A DNA stretch of 64,000 nt from Setoptus koraiensis. Its lineage: Eukaryota > Arthropoda. This document shows, in pieces, positions 21,377 to 32,254 of the stretch (positions are counted from its first letter, which is position 1; each line of letters begins with the position of its first letter). The stretch spans positions 7,688,001-7,752,000 of the forward strand of contig CM106585.1 of assembly GCA_048013815.1 (NCBI GenBank), in the 5' to 3' direction. A model generated the notes under the pieces. That model worked only from the letters and a program-made list of their open reading frames with translations. It ran no database searches and had not been told where the DNA came from. The position numbers and the translations under genes were made by a program.

Positions 21377-22917
21377 ATGGACTACGACACTAAATTGACA
21401 CTGCGTGTCGCATTGGTTTATCTCATCGGTATTATCAATACGCTCAATGGATTTGTTTCGTCAACCGCGCTCAGGGGAGATTTGAAAACATGGCTAGTGA
21501 ACACTAATTTAAACAATGAACTCAATTGGAAAGATCACAGACTGCCCTGCATAGGAACCATCGATAAAAGATTGATAATTGGCGAGGATAATTTGGTTAT
21601 GTTGATTGCAAGCCCCTTAAGTGCACTGGGTCTAATAACGTTATTACCCGACAACGGTTTGCTATTGTTTGATGATGAGAGAACCGACAATCTTGAGAAA
21701 AGCAACAACGCTATCAATTGTGATCTAGACGACAATCAAATGCACAGTAACGAAGTTGAGGATTTCGTCTACACGTTAGATGGATATGACAAGAGCTGGT
21801 ACAATCCATACAATTGGGAATCAACATATTACGCAATCAGAGAGTTTGATCCACATTCGCATCAAATACCCTGTTGGCAAGATACAGTTGAATTTGGAGT
21901 GGAGACTTTTTCGCGGGATGCACCAACGACACACGGATTTAAGGTCGATTTTAATTCTTTTCCCAAAGCTTCCGCAAATGCAGCTACTGAGGTGCCAGAT
22001 ATTAATATAAGAGTGAGTGCAGTAAGAATCAATAATATTAGCTACGACAACGAACAATTGGCCGAGCTACTGAAATCAGACGAGTACAGCAATAAGTTAT
22101 TTCACAATATCGGTGGTGACAACAGTAGTGACAGTGGCACAAAAAACATCGAGAAAACAATCACAGTTGACAGTAGCTCATTGAATGAAAACGGATATTG
22201 CAACGACGATGCCGGTTGTCTTTGTGGCAACGAAGACAAAGACACAATGGCCAGAATATGTTCGTTTGTCACTGCAACAAAGCAAAACGATAGTGATCAA
22301 GCTGTGATTGATTCTAATTATGCTGATCAACTTACGTGCGACGATCCCATTTACTCAACTGGCTATTGTAATAAATTATGTGCGTCGGTATTGGACATTG
22401 TTATAATTCCTTCAATGTTTCAAGCGAGATATCTCGAGAATTTCATCGATGACGAATTGTATGGTTACGACGACATTACAACAGACCGTTATTTTATGGG
22501 CAAGGTGCATGTTGTGGCCAGAAGAGTTTACTATAACAAATTCGAAGTTACATTCATAGACGGCGACGGTGTTCACGGTCACGAGCTTGCCACGAAAATC
22601 CAGGCAGAGATCTTGAGAGGTAAATTAACTGAGCATACGCAACTATGAGCAACCTCATCTGTTGTCCAATTGGACTATCTCACGAACACAATCAATTGTT
22701 TTGCATTTGCGCTCTTTTCACTCATCACACCATTTCCCCATATATTACAGATTTAAGACTAGAAAACAGCTATGGCGTAAGATCTGTCGCCTTGCGCTAT
22801 AGCTCTCAATGGCGTTTGGTGAGGAGAGGCCACATGATGAATATACTAATCGCAATCGTCATGCTGTTGGCAATCATATTTTATGTTTACCAAAAATTTC
22901 GAGGACACTTAGGGTGA
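21377..22917 (+). CDS. Amn: amnionless (cubilin partner)
   Basis: Two exons, 21377-22619 and 22751-22917 (GTAAAT donor, ATTACAG acceptor, phase 1), give 469 residues. The order matches vertebrate amnionless: signal peptide (LRVALVYLIGIINTLNG), a WLVNTNLNNELNWKDHRLPC start, a second SWYNPYNWES module ending in a conserved Cys, then a Cys-rich segment (NDDAGCLCGN, YCNKLCASVLDIVIIP), and a single membrane helix near residues 442-461. Family knowledge: amnionless carries cubilin to the surface and drives endocytosis; in insects it works in nephrocytes. The cytoplasmic tail is only about eight residues, without the FxNPxF endocytic motifs of vertebrates. AATAAA at 22919-22924 follows the stop at once. 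Confidence 0.88.
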
Positions 22918-22918
22918 G

Positions 22919-22924
22919 AATAAA
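22919..22924 (+). terminator. poly(A) signal of amnionless
   Basis: AATAAA starting two bases after the stop codon. The stop itself sits in a donor-like GGGTGAGAAT, so a longer splice form with a further exon cannot be excluded. Confidence 0.5.
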
Positions 22925-23867
22925 TTCCCTTCTGCTGCTCAACATTGACATTAATACTCTTTCAATTGACCCAAAAAACTTGTTATGATATCTCCCTGGA
23001 AAGTAGGTGCCGGCCAAAACAAAATAGGGCAACCTTTGTCAGGTTCAGCAACGATGCGCAGGAGCAGATTCAAGTGTTTCAAATCTGACTTTATCTCTTG
23101 GTAAATCAGTTGTCCATCAGAATCACAAAAGAGAAGAATATTCTTCAGCATTACAAAAAAGGAAAATATTTTTCAGTATCTGAGCAAAGAATATACGAAA
23201 CTATCCGATGAATAATGACTATTTGGCTTGGGTTCAGTATCGCGACGCACCCAATCTCTGTGATATGAGAAGCCGACGTGTAATATATCGTCAGTACCCA
23301 ATGTCACGGCACTGAGTCCCAGCGAGGTTTATTTCAAGGCCACGGACCATGGTTCGCTGTGAAAAATCCGGACAAAGTTATTGCTTAATTAAGTAAGTTA
23401 TTGCATGCTACAATGTATTCAATCGATATAAATATAAAATTGACATGTTCGATCGAATTCTTCGCACTCGCTGGCATCTTCTTGTTCCGTGCTACAACCG
23501 CTCTCCGTCATCGCGTGCAACAACTGTGAACTCAACAAATCAGAGTTCGAAAATTTACGCGCTCTCAAATTAAATGTTCCCTGAAATCTTTCTTCTTAGT
23601 AATATGCCTCTCTGAAATATATGCCTCTTCGAAACGACTGTAACCCATATGTTATTAAAAATTTTGATAATTCTAGGGAGGCTTCATGTTCATCGACAGC
23701 TCTTAATCACCTCTCTCCTCTTGATGTCACTGCTAGAAAACAGAACCAATCCAAGTTGCGAACTTTCAACAATGATCGCGTTTGCATTTCGTTTGTTCGC
23801 AAGGCTAATGCGATGAAATGTCTTATGCACCAACATGATCGTTGCCAGGTGAAATGCCGATTTTCAT

Positions 23868-24703
23868 AGCCGGGCCTCCAAAGATTTCTGACTAACATAT
23901 AGCACATAATCGCTGTGGTTTACGCTGTCATCAAATTTTTTGACCAGCAACATAATAGTTGGCAATCCAATCGACCAAGTTCAGTTTAAACGACGCTCCC
24001 GACTGCATTTGTATCTCGTGAGAAATCGGTCCCCAGTAGAACATTGTGGTCGGAAAAATATTCGGGTGCATTACTGTTTTCATTCCACAATCGACGAATA
24101 GATGTAAACAAATGGATGAACTAGCGATGAACCATAAATTATCTTTTTGCTACGTTCCACTAGAAACGATGTCAAGTGCAGTTTGAACTGTGTGCACTAC
24201 CTTTTAGACATATCGTTTGGCCCAGGTGTAATGTTTGAAATAAAGTTTGTTGGTTAGATAGCGAAATATCGTGTTGTTCGAGAGAAAATATCTGTCGCGA
24301 TACCGACCGAAGCTCATTTCAGGCTCTGCATAAAGCATCTTTTTATGCCTTCATGCACTCCTTGGTAGAGTTGGCATCCAACTCCGTTGGTGACATTGAT
24401 GACATTTATATACAAAAAAAATCGATCGACAACAATTTATCACAAGTTTTTCAATCGAATGTCGAAATCAAATCTCGAGCATCGATCTGCCAGGATCAGA
24501 TTGCCCTTAGTCTAGCTCTTAGGCATAGGAGGCACGGTACGGCTCCAACTGAAAATTTCTCTGAATTTCAAAAATCGTGACGACAAAGTCGACAAATTGC
24601 CGGTTGGTCAATTTTTCAATATTAATCGTTGCGTCATTGAGAAGCGCCTGAACGCCTGTCGTCGCGTGACCAACGATCGAAAAAGAGATAAACAAATGCA
24701 TTT
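23868..24703 (-). pseudogene. decayed UDP-glycosyltransferase-like gene
   Basis: Several minus-strand pieces in family order, in different frames and separated by stops: 24,519-24,701 reads HLFISFSIVGHATTGVQALL, like the N-terminal GH-containing strand-helix of UGTs; about 24,203-24,340 reads EMSFGRYRDRYFLSNN and RYLTNKLYF, like the D(R/K)M-F--R--N-L segment; about 23,931-24,155 reads HPNIFPTTMFYWGPI and LVDWIANYYVAGQK; about 23,868-23,940, after a frame change, ends in VLYVSQKS, the position of the usual VVYVSLGS. The C-terminal donor-binding signature (HGG...DQ) was not found, so the gene is truncated as well. The match is by pattern only; membership of the family is an inference. Confidence 0.4.
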
Positions 24704-25562
24704 TTAGTTGAAAATATTATCGATTAAATTTGCATAGTTCTAGCTAAGTGACCATTCGAGCCTATTATATATGTACGTCTAGACATGGACTTGGTTTCGT
24801 TTCGCATTAAATTGTTCATGCTCGAGTCAGTCACCATAACAAAACTTAGCTCAAATCTTGCTCTGTATTCCGACATAGCATAATTATTCTGCATTTGCAT
24901 TTTAGTTTAGAATCTGACTGGAAATCCAGGATTGTTGTTGTTAATGTACTCAGATTCGCATTGAACTTACAAATTATATCAAATGCTGTGTTTAATTATG
25001 AAATCAGATTACAATGAATATCCTTGCGTACATGGGTCGCACAAACATCGATATAAACGCTCATACATGTTTGAATTCATTCGGTGTATGCGTTTCTTTG
25101 TTTGGTGGAGATCCATATATCAAGTTAGTGTGCCGGCTTAAATTTAAACAATGAAGGCATTTGAGGCGTTTAAGGCATGCCTTTTTCTATTTCTGGCAGA
25201 GTGGAATTTCAGGCCAATTGGCAGAAAATGCTAGAACTATCCGCTGGGGACGGTTGCTGATGAATGTGAACTATACACCAATATCAGCTATCACAAAAGA
25301 ATAGGTTAGGTCGAATGGTAATTGATGAGTCTTCAACCCAGATTCACCGGAAGATTGTCCGTGGAAACTGCGGGTGGCAACGATTCTTCCATATTCACAC
25401 AGGCAAATAAGAGCTTGTGGCCCCCAACACTAGTCGCTTATACCAAAATATATGATGGGATATATAAATATATATATCAATCTGATGAGGATTCTTTGCC
25501 ATTTCAGTGATTTGCATTCTGGTCCATCAATCGATCACGTGTTTCTGTAGTCTTTCATCGAA

Positions 25563-27715
25563 CTAGCTCAATGTTTGTGTAAATTGTGACATCACATATA
25601 CTGCTGTAGTGATCCAGACGGCTATCTGCTCCAGATTAAAAAATTGAACAATTTTTGTGGTTATTTCGGTTGGTTCATTATATGCTGTCGAAACATAGTT
25701 ATGAACAGAGACAAAACTCACGGTGGGAAAATTATCATAGGTGAGCGTGATTGTTTGCAGCATAACAAACGAGGTCTCTGATCTCATCTGTAGATGCGTC
25801 GACGTTTCGATCAGACGCAACCTCCTAGAGGGATCCAACGAACTGTATTCGGCCAGTAGCCATAAGATTCCTTTATTGATAGTCTTGAACTAATCATTCG
25901 ATGAATAGTAGCGGAATTAATAATAATTGGTGTACATCTCATTAATGATTAGATTAAAAGATGGGTTGCACTGGGCGGGAAGTTAATTAGAGTGTTGCAA
26001 AATAAAATAATGACCTTTTGAGCGACGTGTGCGAACATTGTCATTTGGACCAAGACATTACTCGCGTGACATATTAGACAGCAGAGTCCTGCCCACTCTG
26101 ATACAGGTTTATAATTTTCAGTAAACCTATCGAATACTATTATACCTACGTGCCAAGCTGAGGCCGACAACGATATAAGTAAATCCAAATCAGTGCGTCC
26201 CATGAAATATCCGCGATAAGTCTTGAATTCATATAGCAATCTGTGCAAATTCGTTATCAATTGTGAACACTTTTCATTCAATAATCTTCTTCTATGATGA
26301 TCAGCGTTTGATGTACTTTTATAAGCGACATCATAGAAACTTTGAGCTAATTTTGCATCTTTTCTGCCCTTCGATCCCTTCGCCGATGGCGACCTACCTG
26401 TATATCGGACATGTTTCAATTGATCATAATTGAATGCTCGACATTGTTTGCGAAAATTTTCAAGTTGTAAATCTAGAATTCGCAAACGATCATATAATAT
26501 CAATGTGATAACAAATGATGAATTTACATCACAGAGGGAGATGGTATTTACCAATGTCAAAATTACTCTGTTTGTTATCACAATAAAGTGACCGATCGTA
26601 TTACGTTCTTCCATTTGTGATTTCGTCAATACACAGGTTAGCAACACAATAAATAACCAAAATAATGCCACGACAAAGAACGTCAATACACCAATTATCC
26701 TGTAAAGCCACTTGTAGCCCTTATAGCTACAAATTACATAATTTTGTTCACATATTGCCATCAAGTCAAACTTCAACAAATCATCCACCGTCATCTTTTT
26801 CAAAATTGGAAATTTTCTGACGATTTTAGTATCTAAGTCCCTCTCTGTACATAAGTATGTGATGTGATCTTTAACGGACATTTTGGGCGCAAATAAGGAC
26901 GTTGTATATTCCATACCAACAGTAGTGTGCAATTTAGTTGACAAACTTATCGGTTGTTCGTAACGGTGTTCTTCAATTGAGCACGTAGTTGATGCAACGC
27001 TGTATGCTCCCCTGGTGCTCGTCATTTGTTTCCGCAGCAAACAATACGCTCTCTTAATAAGACCACCTAGGATAAACATCATCGCAGCCATGTTTAGTCT
27101 TTTGTTTTGTTCGAATGCAGAAAAGTTGTCGTATTTAATTACTGTTTCAACAAATTCGAACAAGTTACCAAAAACTGCAAACACATAATTTGTTGTTGTG
27201 TTGGAAGCTTCATGAGACAGACTAACTAGATGCTTTTCTAAATGCTCACTTGTTGTGTTGTCACTGTCAAACAATATCGCTGATTGGTTACTCGTATTTG
27301 TATATTTATGAAGGCTTTCTATTTGGTCTGACATGCTGATATCATGTGCCAAATGGGTTTCGGATGTGGGACGGAGTAGCCCATTGTGAACGCACTGCAA
27401 GAACCATATCATTAAATAAAATATTTCCAAAATGTGACAAAACAATCTTGGTTTATTCTCTCTGGCCATCACTAGGAAAACTCGCTTATCGCTGCCATAT
27501 TTGTTATCATAGTAATAAGGGGTCCAAGAGAAATTAAACCATTGGATTATGTATGATAAAATTAAATGTAAGTTGTAAGGAGTTTTAATAATATTTATCA
27601 GTGTGAATTTCTCATTCTTATTTTCGTCATGATGATCGTGAGGCCGATTATTGGTGTTGTTTCGCATTTCTTCTATCTGACTGTCGGACATAATGCCGGA
27701 CACACTTTCACACAA
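25563..27715 (-). CDS. Gr: gustatory receptor family protein (7tm_7)
   Basis: Three exons: 26015-27715, 25722-25889 and 25563-25625 (phase 0 each), giving 643 residues. Hydrophobic segments consistent with seven helices include CHILEIFYLMIWFLQC, NMAAMMFILGGLIKRAYC, VLTFFVVALFWLFIVLLTC and VITNRVILTLVNTISLC. The last two exons carry the hallmark: SETSFVMLQTITLTYDN and then WITTAVYVMSQFTQ, equivalent to the insect TYhhhhhQF end. Family knowledge: ligand-gated cation channel of chemosensory neurons with an intracellular N-terminus. The 96-base last intron has no stop and keeps frame, so it may be retained in some transcripts. The donor of exon 1 (AAG/GTCATT) is weak and the least certain border. 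The long loop between helices 2 and 3 is Asn/Ser/Thr-rich. Confidence 0.75.
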
Positions 27716-29230
27716 TGAAACAATAGTTTGTGACGATCAATCGTGGTGACGTTTTCCGACTGATAGATAATGATGTATTATAATAACAAGCAAAGTATTG
27801 TTGCGGATAGGTTATAACATATTTATATTTTAGACATTTTTAGATATATATACTGATTTAGCGATCGTTCTGAATCGTTTGAATGAGGTGGTCTGTGGGA
27901 GATGGAGGTTTGCATTGGCTCTACACTAGGAGTAGCTGCAGCGTTTCATTTATGGGACGGCTTCGGTCAGCACAACAAAAAGTTTAATTTCTGCATGTAG
28001 AACGCGAAGTGACGCGCATGAGATAGTAAAAAAAGTTCACTTCACTTCTGGCGTAGAACCCCAAAACACTGTTATTTGGGCGTTGAATAACGTTCATAAA
28101 CGAGAAAAGAACAGTTAGGAATCACGCCATAAAACTCAAAAAATTTTGGCGATAACTGTTGCGAACCACAAGATTGAAGTCCAGACACGCATTTCTTTAA
28201 TTTCGAACCATTTAATCATTCGTGACAACAACAAATAATCTTCGTGCATTTTTGTATCACCCTTCCGATTGCTATACAATTGTTGTAGTCTATGTTTATA
28301 GTTAGTTTTTCGTTACACTTATCAAGTTTGCATACAAACAATAAACGACTGAGCGGAACTAGAAGGCCACTATAGAGGGCCAAGTATCGCTTTCCAAGAT
28401 GCATCATTTCGTGCATCAATTCATTAGAAACTCTAGACTTATAGTAAAACATATATACATAATTTATTCATTCAATTCGCTCAAGATTGTCTGGTTCTTG
28501 GGTCCTTCCTGTCTGTCTAGTGAATGTCTTTGAGATCTCTTTGTTGTATTTATTTGTGAAAGAAATGTAGAAATAAACTTTGTAGACATCATTAGAAAAA
28601 CGAAAGTCGCAAAAAACTTTCTTCTGTATTTGTGCAGATAACCCTTTCACGACTGATAGTAACGTTTTTGAAATATTCAAAAAAAAAGTTGCACAGTTTA
28701 AGTTGGGACACACTGTACAATGTTCTCGATCAATTGTCATATAGACGAGAATAGTTACAATTGTTTGCAAAGCGGTTGTCTCATTTTGGGGTGTTTTTAT
28801 TTTTGGTCTTCGATTCTTGAAAATAGGGTATGTTTGGAAAGATCTCTCTCCGGTGGAGCCAGAAATCTGGTTTATTTCTGTTTCTGGTTTTTCGTTCACC
28901 AAACACGCCCACTTTTCTCAGAATTTCAACTTTGAGGCCCCGTTTCACCCCGAGAGAGCTGAGATACAAGGTTAATTTCGGCTCTGAACGACGTCTTCTT
29001 CAGTGAACTATAAGGTGAAATAAAAAAATAGTGAGAAAAGTCGCGCAGTCTTGGTTAAAATTACGAAAAACCTAGGATACCGGGATCGAGATTTTCTCAC
29101 AAAATGATACCATAGGTCACTCGAAGTCAGCAACCTCATATTTATTTGATAAAAATCTACTAGTTATGAGAGTTAGTTTTGTACAAATATTCATAGGCGA
29201 ATAATCAATAAGTTTAATTGGTGTCCATAT
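27716..29230. other. intergenic between the gustatory receptor and NEMF
   Basis: Short minus-strand frames (28,216-28,452; 28,468-28,902; 28,781-28,969) overlap and show no family features. The probable receptor promoter lies just above 27,716. The NEMF 3' end and its poly(A) signal are at the right edge. Confidence 0.45.
29141..29146 (-). terminator. poly(A) signal of NEMF
   Basis: AATAAA on the minus strand, about 85 bases past the stop codon at 29,231-29,233. Confidence 0.6.
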
Positions 29231-32200
29231 TTAACTGATTGATTGGTGATTGTGAAATCTGACTTCAGACTTTTTAGTTTTTTTCTTTTGGATTGTCTTG
29301 AGGTTGACCGCAGATATTTTGCACTTGTTTGGAATATTGCGAGCAAAGTCTTGATCTTTGCAACTTTTCAGCAGATCTTTCTCGCGTTGGCTGGCATTCT
29401 TATCGAACAAGAAAACACTGAGGCATGTCTTAGCGGCTTTACCTCTCTTGTTTGTTCCAGGTATTACTTTTACTTTGAATTTGTACGATTGCAACGCTGA
29501 ATAGGGGCCACAAACAGGAATGGCATAGGATAAAATATCATCTTGAACAGGTGCACCTGTCAATGTATCTACCAGTCTATGCTCTTTGTTGCCTTTCTTG
29601 CTCTCGTCCACATCGTCATCATCATCTTCGTTATCCAGATCATCATCATTGTTATTGTCGCTCCTATCCGCGATAGGCTGGTCACCAATCACAACGGCAA
29701 CATCTTTTTCTGACTTCTTCTTATTGGTTCTGTCTTCATCGCTGTCATCTTCCTCACGCCCTCCGCCACCATCTTCACCTATACGGTGTCTGGAGTCCGT
29801 TGCTTCCAACAAGGTGATTTCGTTGGCCTCTGAAGTATCATCACTAACTTCGGTAATGGTTCGCTTACGCAAGTCTTCAAATTCTTTGTTTTCTTTTACC
29901 ATCAGTGCCTCTCGCCTGAGTCGCTCTTTAAATCTCTTCTCAATGCTCTCTTCCTCTAGACGGAACAAAAATCCAAATCCCAACACCAGCGTAGACAATG
30001 GTAAATAGTTTTTCTTGCCACGAATTATGAACGCACCAAGAGTCAAATACTCACCAGCCGGTGCTGTCTTGGACACTTGATTGGGATATACCCACCATGA
30101 TGTTGTGGCAATTTTAGCCTCCCAAGCCGTCGAGTAACATGCAGCCATCGTACCTGCTTCGGTGAGTGTTTTAGGTGGCACCTGTTCTGTATTTGATACA
30201 TTCTTCACAATTACTGATGAAGCACCATGCAAATCAGCGTGAACATATATATCATTTGGTTTCATGTAACGTTTCACCAGAAGTTCATTTTGCTCGGCAT
30301 CACGACCTGCGACTACAAGATAACCGTCGGACGATATAAACCAAAAGAAGTTCTCGAACCAATAACGTTTGCGAGCTTTTGTAATATTTGACTTTATGAC
30401 AACTTCCTTCAACATTTCCTTTGCCTTCCTCTCAACGTTTTTGAAAGCTTTTGCCGATATATCTATTGTTTTTTGTTCCTTCTTCACGGCAAAACGACGC
30501 TTATCAAAGTATCTTCGAGCATTGGCGTAAGCCGATATGCTGATATCAATATCAACCAGTTTAGAATGTTTCGATTTATCATCTTTTCCTGATTTTTTTT
30601 GCTCCTTCTTTTTGCTCTTATTTTGTTTCTTCTTAATTTTCTCATCATCGTCGCTATCACCAGAGGATGATTCAGAATCATCTTGGGAATTATCATCGTC
30701 ATCACTGCTGAATTCTTCATATGGATTCTCTAGGCACATTGTAAATTCGTTTCTGTCAAACTTCACACCGGTTATCAAACAAGCAACAGGGTCCTTTTTA
30801 GCTTTGGCCTCCTTGATGGTCTCCCAAATATCACTCCATGAAGTCTGGCAAGCTATTAAACTCCTAATAACGAGTAGAGCATTCTCCACCTTATCACAAT
30901 TCAACTCTATAAGTCTGGCTTTTTCCTCGTCTTCCTTCTGCGCCTTGGCCAAACCATCTAGACGTTTCTGGTGATCAAGCTTAATATTCTCTAGACGTTT
31001 TCTGGCGTCTTTCTCAGCGTGCAAAGCCTTAGAGTCAATCTTCTGACTTTCCATGTTACAAAAATAAATATCTACTGCTTTATCAAAAGAGTCAAACTCT
31101 TTGAATGTGAGCGTTGTGGGGTCCTCTCGGATTTTCATGTCAACGCATGATTTGATAGGATAGAAATCTATATTGGTGAGATACTCCTGCTCAGACTCTT
31201 TGTTTGCATCCTTATTCTTGCTGGCATTGTTGTTCTGATTATTATTATTCAATTGTGATTGCTGTCTCTTTTGGACAATGTATCCAGGGCTGCATGTGGA
31301 TTCTTTAACTGATTTGAATTTTTCATCAGCAGAATCAAGTGCCTTGTGTATTTTATTTGCTATCGCCTCTACTCGCTCGGGATCTAAACGACCGTTATCT
31401 TTCAGAATTGGGATAGTAATAGAACATTTGCGTCCATTTATATCCTCACCAAGGTGAGTAATAAGTGAGTCCTCCAACAACCCAGCTCCGTAGACCACCA
31501 TAGGATTCAACAAATCTTTCAGACCTATCTCTTGGAAATTCGAATCTTTCTTTGTCTTGTTCTTGCCTTTTCCTTTCCTGTTCTCCATAACCGATGTAGA
31601 ATTATTGAGTATCTCTCTTATTCTGTCGATATGCAAAACTTCAAGGTCCTTTTCCTTTCTGGAGGCAACAAGCGGGTATATTTGACCAACTTTAAGATTT
31701 TCACTGTCGGCCTTATCCCTGCTATTAATAGTTTCGGTGTGATCAGCAGCGGCATTTTCTTGTTCCCCTTCTTTGACTGGTACGGGTTTTCTCCAGCGAA
31801 GAATATTGAGTATGGTGTAATCGCAGTCGGTTAATATCAAATTACCCCGATCGTACAATTCCACTATCAAATGATAAGCTGCATGACTAGAACCAAATTG
31901 TATGTCAACCAATCTATCGATGCCTATTTGATTAATAGATTCGATACGTTTGTTTTTGAGATGCTTACGTAACTTTAAAGCAAAGCCATTTGGTGTGTGA
32001 GATTTTGGCCAGTCATAATCTGTGGTGTGCATCCTTAGTCCAGATTCAATGATAAAAAACATCTTGTTTGCATTTTCCTCTTCTTCGTTGATGGGATCCG
32101 AGTCGGATTTCATCTGAATCAGTGACTTGTTCAGTTTGAACAAATACGTTTTAGAATCGCAATCGTAAACTTGATTCACTCTCCATCCGCAAATTTTGCT

Positions 32201-32254
32201 TCTAAGCTCAGGCAAAATGGCCACAATATCCAAAGTGGAGAATCTACCCTTCAT
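29231..32254 (-). CDS. NEMF: NEMF / Caliban (Rqc2 homologue), intronless
   Basis: A single exon of 1007 residues, close to the usual animal length. The NFACT-N domain starts at Met1 (MKGRFSTLDIVAILPELR) and includes NGFALKLRKHLKNKR and GIDRLVDIQFGSS; the Asp-Arg pair at 113-114, needed for tRNA-dependent C-terminal tailing in Rqc2, is kept. Two long charged helices form the coiled-coil middle (about 410-460 and 590-640). The NFACT-R domain follows (RYWFENFFWFISSDGYLVV, DIYVHADLHGASS, TSWWVYPNQVSKTAPAGEYL). An acidic linker leads to the NFACT-C domain. Family knowledge: binds stalled 60S subunits with Listerin and extends the nascent chain. The lack of introns in so long a gene is unusual for an animal. 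Confidence 0.95.
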   Translation of the reverse strand: MKGRFSTLDIVAILPELRSKICGWRVNQVYDCDSKTYLFKLNKSLIQMKSDSDPINEEEENANKMFFIIESGLRMHTTDYDWPKSHTPNGFALKLRKHLKNKRIESINQIGIDRLVDIQFGSSHAAYHLIVELYDRGNLILTDCDYTILNILRWRKPVPVKEGEQENAAADHTETINSRDKADSENLKVGQIYPLVASRKEKDLEVLHIDRIREILNNSTSVMENRKGKGKNKTKKDSNFQEIGLKDLLNPMVVYGAGLLEDSLITHLGEDINGRKCSITIPILKDNGRLDPERVEAIANKIHKALDSADEKFKSVKESTCSPGYIVQKRQQSQLNNNNQNNNASKNKDANKESEQEYLTNIDFYPIKSCVDMKIREDPTTLTFKEFDSFDKAVDIYFCNMESQKIDSKALHAEKDARKRLENIKLDHQKRLDGLAKAQKEDEEKARLIELNCDKVENALLVIRSLIACQTSWSDIWETIKEAKAKKDPVACLITGVKFDRNEFTMCLENPYEEFSSDDDDNSQDDSESSSGDSDDDEKIKKKQNKSKKKEQKKSGKDDKSKHSKLVDIDISISAYANARRYFDKRRFAVKKEQKTIDISAKAFKNVERKAKEMLKEVVIKSNITKARKRYWFENFFWFISSDGYLVVAGRDAEQNELLVKRYMKPNDIYVHADLHGASSVIVKNVSNTEQVPPKTLTEAGTMAACYSTAWEAKIATTSWWVYPNQVSKTAPAGEYLTLGAFIIRGKKNYLPLSTLVLGFGFLFRLEEESIEKRFKERLRREALMVKENKEFEDLRKRTITEVSDDTSEANEITLLEATDSRHRIGEDGGGGREEDDSDEDRTNKKKSEKDVAVVIGDQPIADRSDNNNDDDLDNEDDDDDVDESKKGNKEHRLVDTLTGAPVQDDILSYAIPVCGPYSALQSYKFKVKVIPGTNKRGKAAKTCLSVFLFDKNASQREKDLLKSCKDQDFARNIPNKCKISAVNLKTIQKKKTKKSEVRFHNHQSIS

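Larger units (their letters stand above)
22918..25562. other. interval with decayed coding sequence
   Basis: Besides the UGT-like relic (23,868-24,703), a 66-codon minus-strand frame at 22,951-23,151 (starting LKNILLFCDSDGQLIYQE) looks protein-like but has no recognised family and no clear upstream exon. The remainder, 24,704-25,562, is A/T-rich and holds no gene I can support. Confidence 0.4.

Noticed and set aside
28468-28902. 144-codon minus-strand frame
   Set aside because: No family features, overlaps another frame in the same stretch, and no splice or start context stands out.
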